A DNA stretch of 64,000 nt from Xestospongia muta (GCA_963693285.1 OY848917.1:2501-66500); one strand, 5' to 3'. Shown: positions 23,763 through 36,399, numbered from the stretch's first letter. A program made the numbers and translations. The notes: generated by a model not told the origin, from the letters alone.

Positions 23763-24119
23763 CTACATTGTAGTATAGATCTTGATATATTAATGTAATT
23801 TTGATAATACGCTTTCGTTCATTTCTACAGCTAGTATATTTTGGGTATTTGCCGTAACATTATCTTTATTTCCTGCCATTATTAATAACATTAAATGACT
23901 GATGAAGATCTATCAAAATCAATATGGATAGTAAACTCCTTAATAATATATAATATTGTTTTATTATTAATTAGGAAGGCTACTTAATGATCTTATTTGT
24001 TTCTAATATTCAATGTCACTGATTTTGTTGGACTTTATTTTTGTACTTGGTTTAAAATGATACTATTATAAACACACATGTACTATTAATATTTTTATAG
24101 TCTGGTAGATTGAAATATT
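23353..24119. other. AT-rich spacer, no gene
   Basis: Holds a (TA)n microsatellite at about 23731-23759 and one copy of the dispersed ACATGTACA repeat near 23525. Nothing else recognised. Confidence 0.6.
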
Positions 24120-24735
24120 TCCTGTGAAATCTATGGCTGGATACCATCCCATCCGCCCTCCAAATGTGAATGTGGTAACACTGTCAATGTAGAGCATGCT
24201 CTCTCCTGTGCAAAAGGTTGCTTTCCATCACTCAGACACAATGAGATCCGAGACATCACAGCCTCCCTGCTCAAAGAAGTATGTAATGACATGTGTTGAA
24301 ACTGAACTACAACCAATAACATCTGACCATCTCAATGTTGCCTCAGCCAACAGTCTGAATGGTGCAAGTTGGATGTGTCAGCCAACAGAGTCTGGGGTGG
24401 TAGATTTCAGAAGACTTTTTTCGATGTGAGAGTGTTCAACCCCCTCACCCCTTCTAACAGAAACCAGGCGCTGACAGCAGCGTACAGGAAGCATGAACTT
24501 GAGACAAAGCAGGCCTATCAGCAGTGTATACAAGTAGTGGAGCACTCCTCTTTTACTTCCCTCATTTTTTCACCCACAGGAGGTATGGGCAATGAAGCCA
24601 CCACATTTATAAGTGTCTAGCATTGCTGTTTGCCCAGAAATGGGACTCCTCATATAGCATGACTTTATGTTGGCTACGGTGCTGCCTGAACTACTCCCTC
24701 CTTTGCTCTTCTATCCAAGCAAATAGAAGTGCCAG
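24120..24735 (+). pseudogene. Retrotransposon reverse-transcriptase C-terminal remnant
   Basis: Overlapping frames give SKCECGNTVNVEHALSCAKG, FPSLRHNEIRDITASLLKEV, then WGGRFQKTFFDVRVFNP, YRKHELETKQAYQQCI and GMGNEATTF. These are the familiar C-terminal tail of non-LTR-type or related retroelements that is abundant in sponges and cnidarians: a zinc-knuckle-like CxC...H...C segment followed by a conserved tail. At least two frameshifts (near 24370 and after 24615) break it. No reverse-transcriptase catalytic region is present, so this is a dead 3' piece, higher in GC than the surroundings. Confidence 0.75.
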
Positions 24736-25287
24736 ATCCTCTCAGTGACATGCAGCCAGATCACATACAGCCATTGACCTTATCACTACTGAATCACGTA
24801 TCCATGAGAATGATCATTGACCTACTATACCTTACCCTATCAGTATTTAATATTTCTTCCTATACTTTATTTCACTTATCATTATTTATAGATATTATAT
24901 ATATTATTATATTATATCTTTATTATATTATAATATAAAAATAATCAAATATTATGTCTATGTTATTTTTATATTGTAATTTGGCTCCACCCCAATACCT
25001 AAGCCTAACTCTTGAGCGTACGATGCACACCCATCAATGACTTACTCCCATTATTGCAGTATTTGATTTTGACACAAATAGTATGCCATTGAAAAGACGA
25101 TGGATTATAGTATACTGATACAGTAGTTTACAAATGCTGCAACACCTACACATCATAATTATACTAGAAATTTATAAATTAAATTAATGGGTGGAGCTTA
25201 TTGCTTCACTGTAGAGCATGCAATCATAATTCTCACTTATTTTTCATTATTTCAAACTTCTCTTATAACATTAATATGAAAAACATA
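24736..25287. other. AT-rich spacer, no gene
   Basis: Short AT-rich runs (24890-24960) and fragments repeated elsewhere (the phrase with AGTATACTGATACAGTAG also occurs near 23690). No exon seen. Confidence 0.5.
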
Positions 25288-25450
25288 AATTACATCAATA
25301 TAAACCTCTACTTCTAACTGTCCATAGTTTAATCTCAAAGTACAATGGTTAGCAAATTCTTCTGGAATATACTCACTCAACAGCCTGGTTTTATCTACAA
25401 ATAAAATAATAAAGTATTATAAGTACTGTTCTCACCAATGAGATCAAATA
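25288..25450 (-). pseudogene. Fragment of papain-like hydrolase gene
   Basis: The minus strand gives DKTRLLSEYIPEEFANH followed by LRLNYGQLEVEVYIDV, collinear with the C-terminal third of the gene at 19997-20834. It also preserves the AATAAAATAATAAAGTATTA linker and the GTTCTCACCAATGAGAT boundary. It is truncated at both ends. Confidence 0.8.
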
Positions 25451-25559
25451 TTTCAATAATTATTAATCATTTAAATAATAATTTGTAACAATACACACAA
25501 AATAGATAAAAATTATTTATTAAGAAAAATACAAATAATATTCTATTAATAGCAGATAA
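25451..25559. other. AT-rich junction
   Basis: Short AT-rich sequence between the hydrolase fragment and the second copy of the segmental duplication. Confidence 0.4.
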
Positions 25560-26046
25560 TTCTAGCAAACCTAAGAAGAGAACAGCAATGTGAAATACAC
25601 ACTAACCATGCTCAATTGGTTAAGCAACACTAACAGACACAAACCTTACTGCTAACACAATACCCACAGTGACCACTCATCAAATGTCATCTGCCACACC
25701 CACTAAATATTTTAGGGATGGCTTACTTTGACTACACCTCATATTTTAATTAATCCTTAGGTCAGCTTAGAACATAAGCCTAACTACTAATACCACACCT
25801 ACTTATCAAGCTTCAGTAGACAGACACACCTACTAACTATTGGGTGTGGCTTATTTTGACCACATCTCATATTTTAATTAATGCTCTAGGTCAACCAGAA
25901 TAGCCTTTTGAAATTCGGGGGTGGAAACAAGATGGCTAATTAGTTGCTTGTGACTCTTCAGCCTTCTCCTGGATAATATATTCAGCTTTGTCCCTTGTTC
26001 TAGAGGATATAATTGTATAGTACTACAAATACACTCTACCAAATTT

Positions 26047-26082
26047 ACAACTGTCGAATGTACCACTCTCAAATGATATACT
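26047..26082. repeat. 36-bp perfect inverted repeat, left arm (copy 2)
   Basis: Identical to 13664-13699 and the exact reverse complement of 26636-26671. Confidence 0.95.
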
Positions 26083-26635
26083 ACCAATGACTACATTGTA
26101 TGACCTTATGTAAAGTACTAGTGAACTTACACCCTCAGTATAGAGATAGATGAGCATCTTGAGGCAGTGACCCCCAACCTAAAGATCTGTAAAAAAAATG
26201 AGAAAAGAAGAAAAATATGAAATAATATATAATTAAAATTATAAAATAAAACATACATTATTGTTACCTCTGAACTTACAACTACACCTAGATCCTGGAC
26301 TCCAATGATGCTATAAAAAGAAACAAAAATAAAAAATAATGTGTTATAAACTCATAAGTCAATATAATACACATTATTAACTTACACCCTCAGAAGGAGA
26401 GATGAAAGAGTGTCTTGAGGCAGCGACCTCCAACCTAAAGATCTGTAAAAAAAATGAGAAGAAAAGAAAATATATGAAATAGTATATAATTAAAATTATA
26501 AAATAAAACATACATTATTGTTACCTCTGAACTTACAACCACACCGAGATCCTGGACTCCAACGATGCTATATAAAGAAAAAAAATAGAGAGTAGTTATA
26601 TAATATAGGCTAACATTACATTACAATATATTGAC

Positions 26636-26671
26636 AGTATATCATTTGAGAGTGGTACATTCGACAGTTGT
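26636..26671. repeat. 36-bp perfect inverted repeat, right arm (copy 2)
   Basis: Identical to 15498-15533. The arms are 554 bp apart here, compared with 1.8 kb in copy 1. Confidence 0.95.
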
Positions 26672-27237
26672 ATATTTAGCAATATCACACAACATAAAAT
26701 TACCAAAGTATTTTTTACAGTTTTATTAACAAATATGAAACTTACACTTTATGAAGTTTTTAACCTGTATGTGTGTGTATGTGACACAAAAGATAAAACA
26801 AACACAATGTTATGTTATACAATGTTATTTCTATTTTACTAACAGTATAAACTATATGTACCTTTAGTAATTATTATAAAAATATAACAAAATGTCCAGA
26901 TTATTTCACCAGTAGTTAACACAGACACAGAACAAACTAACTATAGAATAAGAAATTACATCATCACTGACTATTACTGATTGTGTTTCTACATCATGTT
27001 ACCATGTTATATCTGATAGCAGCACTCATAACACCAAAGACTCTGGAAGTGATCTGGTATCTATAATATTGTATAAAGCTGCTTATAACTAATCAATATT
27101 TGGTAACCTTTCATTGTTATCCAACAGATAGGAATAGCATATAATTCTATAAAGAAAGAGATAACACAACAATAATGAGTTGACAAGAATCTTACCTGTA
27201 AACAATTCGCTTTAATGAAAGCTCTTGTTACTATCAG

Positions 27238-27495
27238 TCAGTGCTTAAATACTTCTTGATTAATACACAAATTAATACAAAATTTATATCTATACCTTGT
27301 ATTAAGGTAATAGGAGACACAGTTATGTAATAAAGTACTGCTATAAAACACAACCCTACTCTTACTGACAAATAAAGAGTACACATCATGTTTGACTAAC
27401 CTCTCATCTGTAGTCATACTGTAGTCTGAGATATATATTGACAAACAATAGAACAATATTAAATAGAATGGATTCTTACAAATATATTTAGACAT
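27238..27495 (-). CDS. Partner of the 15927-16358 frame, truncated
   Basis: 84 codons nearly identical to the first 84 of the other copy (MSKYICKNPFYLILFYCLSI and onward). It then stops early because of a short deletion. Its conservation follows the whole duplicated block, so it does not prove selection on the protein. Confidence 0.25.
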   Translation of the reverse strand: MSKYICKNPFYLILFYCLSIYISDYSMTTDERLVKHDVYSLFVSKSRVVFYSSTLLHNCVSYYLNTRYRYKFCINLCINQEVFKH

Positions 27496-27959
27496 CAGGT
27501 TGTTCCTACTGACACAGACATTTGGCTAACCAGTTTTACAAACTCAGTACAAACCTGATACACAGTGAGGGAACACAAGATCAAATATACAACAGTCTTA
27601 CATATTCTTCTTTATCCAGGAGTTAACATATAAACCTGACTATTTGTTCTACTCCATTAACACCTGTGAACTAAAAACATATCAATCTTGTAAGGTAGAA
27701 TGAGAGGCCTTCACAATCCTTCTTCGATTCTTGCAGCAACAACATTATTGCGCCAATTGTACATATTCACGTGATTTGTAGTATACTTACCCAGTATACT
27801 ACAGGTCAGAGTTGTAGTATACTGAGTAAGTACATTATCTCAGTATACTACAATTTACGTCTTAATTTACTGATCAAATCAACAGCTTCTATATCAGTCA
27901 GTTAATATGTAATATATATTGTTATTAATATAATACTCCCTATCAAGAGTATTTGATGC

Positions 27960-28425
27960 TCATTGCAACAAGACATAGTATATGTTGGTACATTCCTTGG
28001 AGATGTATTGACAGTTACATACACACATCAAACTTATCTCTCCATCCAAAGCAAGTCTGTGTAAAACCATCCCAAGTGGTTTAGGATCCAGACTGACAAG
28101 ACTTTTAGACAATGCAGAGGAGAGGTTTTCTTATAGAAAGACCACAATACCAGAATTGACTCTAACTCATCAAGTTCTATTTTGAACTGGAGTATCAGTA
28201 AAAGAAATTTGTCAATAAATATCAACAACTTCTGTTTTCAGTAACAATAAGAAGGTTATTGTTCAGATATTAACAGCAGTAACCAATGTAAGTTATTACA
28301 CATCAAATAATATTGTATATATTCTTTATTCCTCAGCGTGTATGGAGTCTAGTACAGTCTAGTAGTCAGTGGATGATTTGTGCTCTTAAAAATAGTTTTA
28401 CAAGACTGATCAGACCTTGAGAGTC
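27960..28425 (+). CDS. Possible gene fragment, unknown
   Basis: A plus-strand frame near 28025-28180 gives PSKASLCKTIPSGLGSRLTR followed by LLDNAEERFSYRKTTIPELT, which has real-protein composition. After a break, an exon-like segment ends at a GTAAGT near 28289, and another starts after CCTCAG at 28336, reading RVWSLVQSSSQWMICALKNS and ending in TGA at about 28420. The pieces are on one strand with splice-like borders, but I cannot join them confidently or name a family. Confidence 0.25.
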
Positions 28426-28429
28426 AACT

Positions 28430-30091
28430 CATCGAAGTACACAATTTATCATAACAACAACTCTTTATAATTGTCATCAAGTGTTGTGGTTTTTAACGTC
28501 ATCTCATTGTATTACAGTATTTATCAATTTTTTATTATTACATATTAGGTCATCAAAATATATTATGTCATTTGTATTCCCTATTTTTGTCAGATTATTG
28601 TCATAAAACTAATAATTAAATAATAAATATAATTATTCTTGTGTCTGTATGTATTGTATGCTAAATAGACTAAATGTGTAGTCTATAATCAAGTTCACAT
28701 TCAAACATAGTGCAGGCTATCTAGACACTTTATAAATATTTATGGCCCCTAATCTTGCTTGCTCAAACATTTTATTATATTTTTTGAAAAGAGGTATACT
28801 TGTGTTCTTATATGATACTACTCACTCACCATCAGGCGCTCCTACATAATATCCAGGACTCTCTGCTAGTAGTAATTAGGACCACACTCAGGCATGGTAA
28901 TCTTGTCCAAAGGTGAGGTAAACCTGGCTAGTCCTCTTCACTTCAAACAAGCCATACTGGGATTTGAGATCTAATCAGAAACTGTCAATAGAGCATGGCT
29001 ACAGATACACAATGCCTCATTTATTTCAAAAGAGACTATCAACTATATCCTAGTCCTCCTGAAGTGATAAAATATTTCAAGTCATTTCATTATATATCAA
29101 TTTTGGGCATTTATTAATTCTAACAATTGATAAACAATGAGGCAATGGTTTGGGAGTTCAGAGACCTTGTACTTGAAATGAGAAACAAATGACATTGCAG
29201 TTGGTGTGAGCAAACTTTGAAAACACTAGTACTAGTAAGTTAATGCAAAATACAGTGTTTAGCTCAAGAAGTATTTTGAGAGTGTAAAGTGTGGCTGCTG
29301 ATTTTGCAATTTGGTTATAGAAGGTATCCACAATGACGCTTATTACTGACATTTTCAAAAAAAAAAATTGCTTCCAAATTAAAAGGGATAAATGTTGATA
29401 TAAGACATCTTCTCTGAGACCAAGGATTTTTCATAAACGATAACCTCTTGTTTCAATCTTTGTTCACATAGTAACGTATTGATCTAGCTTCTCTTTGTAC
29501 AACAGCAAGTCTATTCTCAATGGATTAATTAATTAATGTCATATGGATTTTGTGGAACAGACATGGATCCCATTTGAAGTGATAGTTTATCATGTGATCT
29601 AGTGTAAACATTAAATTAACTGTGTGGTTTAAAAGAATTTAGCTTACTGTTTATGAGATTGTTTCTTTCTTTGTGGTGCCTATAAAATTAAATACTGATA
29701 AATATTAAATAATTAGTAGGTCCTTTATAAGAAAAATTACTCTCTTAAATACTGCGTTCATTTTTTTATAAGTTATAATAATCTTCCTTGCTTTATTAGT
29801 ATATGTACATGTAAATTAATGAAAATGATTCTATATTTACTGTAAATTTTTGCCATGCTTTCCATGCTGCTCCTGGAAGAATTTTTACAATTTGTTATAC
29901 TTTTATTGCATCAGAAATTACCTCTTGAAGAAGACATCAACTAGTGTTTAGCTAAATATCTTTCGGCTGGATTTTAGATAGTTTGTCACACGAAGTGTTG
30001 TTTTTAACATAGCCTGTATTTCGTCATTTAATTTAATACTACAGAACAGCATGGTTCTCATCATCTAGTAAATCAAGGAAACTTGTTTATT
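28430..30091. other. Long intergenic stretch, no gene seen
   Basis: No exon with both borders was found on either strand. Frames near 28860-29050 and 29158-29358 lack domains. AT-rich throughout. Confidence 0.5.
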
Positions 30092-30397
30092 ATGTTTTCA
30101 TCTCTTATGATCATGACAGTACTCCTATTAACAACATTTTCAAAAGCTGCTTGTATTCCGCTTTGTACTGAGGGAGCTAACTCTATACTGAACTGTGGTA
30201 CAAGGTGTTATAACAGAATATGTTAACATTGTTTAAATAGCAGTAACCTTTCTCATAACCAGAAATTGTGGGATCCCTATCTTGTTTTTACACTGTTACC
30301 TATATCCAACTGTGCACATACAAAAAAAGAATGTGATCCAGATTTTAGCAACACTGACTTGATTGAATCTTGTGTAGTTCCACAAAAAATACATTGA
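30092..30397 (+). CDS. Small secreted cysteine-rich protein, two exons
   Basis: Exon 1 (30092-30204) starts with a clear signal peptide: MFSSLMIMTVLLLTTFSKA, then ACIPLCTEGANSILNC. A 36-nt intron (GTGTTA...AATAG, 30205-30240) leads to exon 2 (30241-30397), which adds ISNCAHTKKECDPDFSNTD and ESCVVPQK before TGA. The product is 89 residues, with six cysteines after the signal. A copy of exon 2 at 38805-39008 has one A fewer just before this stop and stays open for about 20 more residues, including another Cys, so the stop here may be a frameshift. Exon 1 is not duplicated. An alternative without splicing ends exon 1 after CYNRIC. Family not recognised; disulphide-rich and extracellular are inferences. 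Confidence 0.5.
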
Positions 30398-31234
30398 TCC
30401 CAACATTATAATTAAAGAACATATTAAAATGTGCTCCATAAATGCCTTTTTAATAACTAGTTTAAGTGGAAGTGTGTTTTTTTTGAGAAGAACAACTCAT
30501 AGTTTTGTCATCAAAGTATGAATAGTACCTCTAAATATACTCTGATATCTAAGAGCAAAAATTATAGTTAACACTTATTTTGCCAATTGGTAAACTGTGA
30601 TTTATCACAGCTAATAGTTTGTATAAATAAGCATAGATATTAGAATACTCTAATATCTATGGTATACGTGGCATATAATAATTGACACATGAGTGTCTCA
30701 TTGTTCCATTGGCTAGACATATACTTCACATTTTTTGTATAACTTAGTATCACTTGTACCTATGACCATCCATAAAAACTAACTACACATTACTTTGTCT
30801 CATAAAGACTGACATGTACCATTTAAGGACTCTTTGCTGTGACAGAGTAGCCAGCCAGAAATTTTATAGCCTGTTTAGTGACTTTCCATACATCAGTCAG
30901 AAAGGATTCAGTTTGGTTTCTAAACACTTATCTATTACTGTGATATCATGATAAGAGAATCATGGTGACACACCCACTTTTAGTAGTCTGTAATTATGTA
31001 TGCTCCTTATAAGTAACTACTAGCCAGAATGCATAAACTACTAACTGTTTGGTTCCTACTAGCCCCAAGGTTTGACCCACTTAAATTTTCTTGAAGATTG
31101 TTATACTTTAATTAGTCATTGCTTATTATTCTTGAGTACAATGTATGAATGTAATACTAACAGTCTATAGCTTAGATATGTCAAACAATAGATACAGCAT
31201 TTGTCTGTTTATCACTGATCCTTTTGATTTTGTT
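30398..31234. repeat. Left part of a 2-kb duplicated block (partner 39006-39820)
   Basis: Collinear with 39006-39820, including ACATGAGTGTCTCATTGTTCCAT and TTATTATTCTTGAGT. A third copy of its right part ends the window at 63930-64000. No exon of its own is seen. The block carries an A-type helical gene on its right. Confidence 0.85.
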
Positions 31235-32229
31235 ACAGATGCCTCCAATGCCATCTTTAAAGTTGAACTAGCTCCAGAAGAGGTTCTGAAAGAATCAGAC
31301 TCTCATCTGAATTCTTTTGATTTTCTTATAGATACTTCCAATGCTATTGCTAAAGTTGAAGAGGTTCCTAAAGAGTTTGTAAAGCTAGTGTGAGTTGTAC
31401 AGGATGCTAAAACGTTGATAGATGAGGCAGAAAACAAGGATGAAGATGTTGCTACTGCCATTATCCAAGTACATGAAGCTGTTGCTACTGCTTTTGTTCA
31501 TGCTCGTTCCTATATCACCAAATGTTATAAGGTTGCTGACTATATCTGTGATGAAGTAGAAAAGGTTGTCAAAGCAATAGAGGAAGGAAATGTGACAGGA
31601 TTCAAATATTTTCTCGAGGAAGTTTTGGATAAGTCAAGAAAATGTCAAAAAGACAGTACAACTCTTTTACACTTTATTGAAAAGGAGAAAGAGAAAATAA
31701 TTGAAGAAGAGAAGAAAGCAAAAACAAAAAAGATGAAGCTGCAACAAGTGATAGAAATAAAAGTATCACAAAAGGTTTAGCTGGTGGAGGATTAGTTGCT
31801 GCTGGAGGTGGAATGATAGCAGCTGGAGCTCTTTTAATTGGACCTCAAGCAATTGTAACTGTTCCTACATAACTGGGGGTTGGACTATTTGGGGCCTCAG
31901 CAGCTACAATATATAGTGCCGTGTGGGGATCTTCACCTTACTGATTTTATGGAAAAGCCATCAAAGCCTTTGAAGATTTGAGAGAAGCTCTTGCAAAGAT
32001 TGAAAATGCCCTAAAGAAAGCTAATAAACAACTCAAATTAGGAATTTAAAATAATCTAAGTGAAATGAAAGGTAAAAGTGGCATAAAAGAGTTCTTTATA
32101 AACAGAAGCATTATAAAACAACTTGGAAGAGTCAAGGTTCAATCTGAACATTTAAAGGAATATTGTGGACCATTAAAAGATGCCAAAGATCTGGAAGATT
32201 TCAAAAAGATATACAAAACAGCTAAATAG
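31235..32229 (+). pseudogene. A-type helical membrane-hairpin protein, copy A1, broken
   Basis: Same order as the open copy at 39821-40813: a duplicated SNAI.KVE segment, the helix AFVHARSYITKCYKVADYIC, a Lys/Glu coiled coil, the Gly-rich hairpin (LAGGGLVAAGGG-like), a second helical region and the tail LKDAKDLEDFKKIY ending at TAG 32227. It is broken by TGA near 31391, a 2-nt deletion near 31730, TAA at 31870, TGA at 31942 and TAA at 32047. The 31942 stop replaces a Gln codon of copy A2. It follows the acceptor-like TTTTGTTACAG, as in the other A copies. Confidence 0.85.
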
Positions 32230-32827
32230 ATAAAACGTTTTTCTGAAGTGCTAATATTGATGTATAGTGTATTGTTATTAGCTAGTAGTTGTCTTTTATG
32301 ATTGTTTTAATGTCTCTTTTGTAAAAATGATTGTGAAATCCCTTAACTAAAATAAGTTAGTTATCACTATCCCATAAAAGTTATAATATTACATAATGTT
32401 ACATAACATGTGTTAATTAACTAGTTGGTACTTCCTCCATTTATCTGTTCATCCATTCATCTATCTATGTATTTATCAATCCATCTATCTGTCTATCAAA
32501 CTATATCCATTCATTTTGGTCTGTCCATTAGTCTGTCTACCATTTATAGTATGGATGGCCAAACAATGTTGATTGTACAAGTAGTAGATCATACCTTTGT
32601 TACGAGATGATCCATGATCACTACTAGAACCTGATGTATTATTAGTTACTATCAACAGAAAAATTACATTCCATTATAAAGTAATGATATATATTGGGTG
32701 TGACTCAGAAATTTGTTAAAATCTGTACATACTAAATCATGATGATTTTAAATTGTTAAAATTAGTAGATGTAATTTTTAAAGAATAATAACTTTATAAT
32801 CACTGACAAGACTGTTTATCAATACAG
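32230..32827. other. Intergenic, no gene
   Basis: Contains a short ATCTATCTGTC-type simple repeat (32445-32510). No exon seen. Confidence 0.5.
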
Positions 32828-33302
32828 TATATGGTTGGTGATACTAAACATCTGGTTAGTGCAAATAAAGAATCACAAGAACAATTAACTGACACAGTTA
32901 CTAAAACTGTAGAAAGTATTCAATTATCTGTTGAATTAGTTAAGAAAGGAATCTCATGTTTATCTTCCAATAGCATTGAAATTTAGGTAACTTTAGTATT
33001 CAAATACTCCTTGTTATTAGTCTATTAATATAATGTAATTATTACTGTTATCAGTTGTAAGAAATGTTGCTAGTGTTCTTGTTAATTTTATTGATTCCAC
33101 TTGTGCAATATCAAGTAAAAGTGTAGATGACCCAACTATTTAGAAGATGAAAGATACTGCTAAAGTAAGTACTACTTACTAGTAGTAGGTATATGTTATA
33201 GTTGTTCTTTAGAACATAACTAAAACAGTTAAGAATGTAGATGTTGTTGTTCAAAGTGGACACTGTATGAGAGAACTATTGATAGTAGTAAAAGTTTTCT
33301 AA
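32828..33302 (+). pseudogene. Three helical exons of unknown gene with in-frame stops
   Basis: Exon-like pieces at 32828-32986 (ESQEQLTDTVTKTVESIQLS), 33055-33165 (VASVLVNFIDSTCAISSKSV) and 33213-33302 (ITKTVKNVDVVVQSG) have AG acceptors and GTAACT or GTAAGT donors. Two TAG codons (32984, and one near 33141) interrupt them. The heptad-like pattern suggests a long helical protein. I do not recognise it; its N-terminal exons are missing. Confidence 0.4.
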
Positions 33303-34124
33303 AGGTTTGTCTGTTATATGCGTAAGTTAAGTCCTAGGTATAGGAATGAGACTTAGACACCTAGGTATGTGAATTCAAGTATCAATCATAGACACATTGA
33401 TACTTACATATTATAAGTAAAGGAATGAGTTTTTCCAGACTCCAGTATAGGACATGAACAATGGACATGATTTTAATTATACATTGATTTTAAAACAGAG
33501 AGATCCTAATCCATATTCCTATAAATTTTATAAAATTCCCTAAAGCTTTTTATAGTTAAATATAATTATAGCTAACTATATACCAATGAGTTTCTACTAT
33601 GATTATATCACTTATGACATTTGCCATATGTAGTCATGACTCCACTAGATGAAGACAAATGTTCCAAAATTAATGACTAAGAAAAAATTCCATAGGAAAA
33701 ATTAGTTTGTCATGTAAATAGAGAAAAAAGGTGGAACTTATTCTTTTTCATGTAAATATAGATTAGAGTAAATAAAGCTTCTAAGAACAGACCTTATATT
33801 GAAATGAGTATTGAAAAACAAATTGCTGCAAAAATGAAGGAAGTAGAATCTCTTCATATAACAGGTAGTTGTTGTCCATATCACTTTTTTTAATGCTCTT
33901 TGTTTTGTTTTGTTTTGTTTTGTTTGTTATGTAAGTATAATGATTAATATCATCTTTTTTTTAATTTCCGTACAGTCTAAAACCGAATTACCATTAAACT
34001 TCAATTTTAATAATATTTTGATAACTTCCTTTTTGCTAATTAGACACGTAGAATTATTCATAACTCTTAAGGTAGGTGGAATATTTCAATATTTACAAGC
34101 CTCACCCTTCTTTGTGACCAGAAT
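33303..34124. other. Upstream region of the possible CARD-like gene, no gene seen
   Basis: AT-rich, with a (TTTTG)n run at about 33900-33925. It may hold the promoter of the gene that starts at 34125. Confidence 0.45.
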
Positions 34125-36399
34125 ATGGATAACCCGCTCGAACGTTACAGGAAAGCCGTTATTGATGTCTTTAATTCTCAATATGCCAACCTCAGTTCAG
34201 CTCTACAAGGATGTATAACAAAATTTACAGAGGAAGCATTTGCTGTTAGTCTGATATCTGAGTCTGTTATGAGAAGCGAGAATTTTGCTGACATAGCTAA
34301 CGAATTTAAAACTGGATTGAAGTTGGGGAAGACCGTCGAGGAAATACAGACACTCTGTCATTGTCTTGTTAGAATTCTAGAGGATCTTGGTGGACCAGCA
34401 GCAATTGTTGGTAGGAATCTGACAGCAGAGCTGTCAAAATTAGCTCCCCAGTATTGTGGTAAGTCAATAACAACATGCAGAGACATTCTCAGTTTAATTT
34501 TGTTAGAATAAATGGAATTAATTAAGTGTTACCTTTAGAAGTGGAAATTAGAAATATATGCAGTATTTTTTAAAATCTCACTGTTCTGTAATCAAATGAG
34601 CCTCAATTATCATGTAACTAGTATTAGGTTGTGGAATTTCTGATCTGTGACTAGTGCTCTAGTTTTCTGATAAAGTTAGTGGATGTCTGATGTGTTTTGA
34701 ATGGTACAAACCATTTCTGTCTAGCTCATTCCTAGCGAGAAGTATAACAGTGAATTAGTGTTCATTCTTGACATGAAAAGAAAACATGATAAACTATGTT
34801 TGTGAATGTGTGGCCTTGTCATTCTATTTGTATTGTTTCATATTATATATTCATCTCCTGTTAACAATGAAGCATTTGATTACAGCTATTAATAGTATTC
34901 ATATCAAAGACACCAACTGTGTTTGTATATACAATATTGGGATGCACTTAGTGTATGGAGATCATACAGTGCTGGTGGGTGGGGCTATTTGTATAAAAGC
35001 TATGATTACATAATACAATGCACTGTTAAAATCTGTTATTTTAATAATTAATTTGTAATTTACATAGGTGGATTACTATTGAATCCATGATTAATACAAT
35101 TACTTAATTATAAATTTACAATTGTAATTTGTAATTTACATAATTAATTTGTAATTTATATATTTATGTATTTAAAGTTGATAGTGTTACTGAGAGTGGA
35201 AGTCATAGATGGGACTCATTAGCTAGTGGTCTTGAAAAGATTGGAGAAGTTTCTACTGCTGACAAAATAAAAGAATTTAGTGAGTGAATATAATTATATA
35301 GTGTGTAGTTTTCATATATATCATATATCAGACTTGTGTTTATTAATCTTTTCTTTTTGTATAAGTTTTATCTGCTCCAGCCTGTCAACTGTTACACAAA
35401 TACTCTGATAGATTGTTACCACTTAGTCTTCCTGTTAAGATTCTGCAGATGTTATACACTGAGAGGGTGATCTCTAAGGAGACGTTAGATGAAGTCAACA
35501 GATTGGGAGGAGTACTGGGTGATGGCCCATTAAATGCACTATATACTACAATGTCTGAGCAACCAGTCAAATTAAAGGTGTTCGCTAGTGTCTTATTAAA
35601 ATCTAAACAAACAGCACCTATTGCTAAAGACATGCTCACAGATTATGGTAAGTGTTAGTTTGTATGTTTGCAAGTTATTATTGTTTTTTGATTTACAGAA
35701 AAAATATTTCCCTCACAATTTTATCTCCAACCCACCTTTCAATATGATTTTGATCAAATGAAAATGAACCTGGGTAATCTTTTTTACACTGTTTCTCCTC
35801 TTATTAATAAGGGCATTCCTTCATTGCAAGAGCTTAAAACATATCTTAGGATGTGTTTCCGAGAGCTAAGACCTCTGTTAGCAACAGCCGAGTCTTTTAA
35901 TGATGTTATGGAGATTGTGCTAGATAAATGTACTATTATTAATATTTGCTGTTTGGAAGGTATTGTTGGTCGATACGATATTTCAGAAGCTAGAGCACAT
36001 ATTGAAAATTACAACACAACAGTCGATATATTTTGTAAGAAGGTCAAAGCTAATGTATGCTGTAATCAAAGCTTCATAATCTCTTCATGTTCTCATCAAC
36101 TCACCTGTGAAACTATTGTATTCATTGTTGAGTGGGAGGCTGACAAGCACACTCTCTTTGAAATTAAAGGGTTACTGTCAAAAGCATTTGAAGGTATGGC
36201 AAAGTCAGTACAAGTTAAAGCAGTAAATGAAGGCAATTCCATCATTGTTACCTGCTATGCTCCACACAGTTTAATTGATCTTTTGCTAATGACAGCAAAG
36301 GAAAATCTTGATTTATTGAAGCAGTTGGGTGTCATCAAAGTAACAATCGGCTACTGCATCATTTATGATGAACATCAAAAAGACAAAGTAAGGAATTAA
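34125..36399 (+). CDS. Four-exon gene, possible CARD-like death-fold protein of a sponge-expanded family
   Basis: Exons 34125-34458, 35178-35279, 35366-35647 and 35699-36399 all join in phase 1 and give 472 residues with no stop. Residues 1-111 are all-helical (PLERYRKAVIDVFNSQY at the start). Residues about 147-235 look like a six-helix death fold: LLHKYSDRLLPLSLPVKILQ, TERVISKETLDEVNRLGG and LNALYTTMSEQPVKLKVFAS have the spacing of CARD-like domains. Residues about 255-472 (INICCLEGIVGRYDI, VEWEADKHTLFEIKGLLSKA, GNSIIVTCYAPHSLIDLLL and a final LGVIKVTIGYCIIYDEH) match a C-terminal region I remember from many uncharacterised sponge proteins. A role in innate signalling or cell death is inference from the possible death fold. 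The gene sits inside the cluster of helical membrane-hairpin genes. The ATG lies in GAATATGG and is the first in exon 1. Confidence 0.8.

Larger units (their letters stand above)
25560..27870. repeat. Segmental duplication, copy 2 (direct; partner 13200-16770)
   Basis: Collinear with copy 1 from the GCAATGTGAAATACACAC block through the inverted repeats to the GTATAC cluster. The minisatellite is contracted to a single 23-bp unit. A minus-strand frame with LEQGTKLNILSRRRLKSHKQ occurs at its left part (26087-25878) but is not open in copy 1. Confidence 0.9.
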
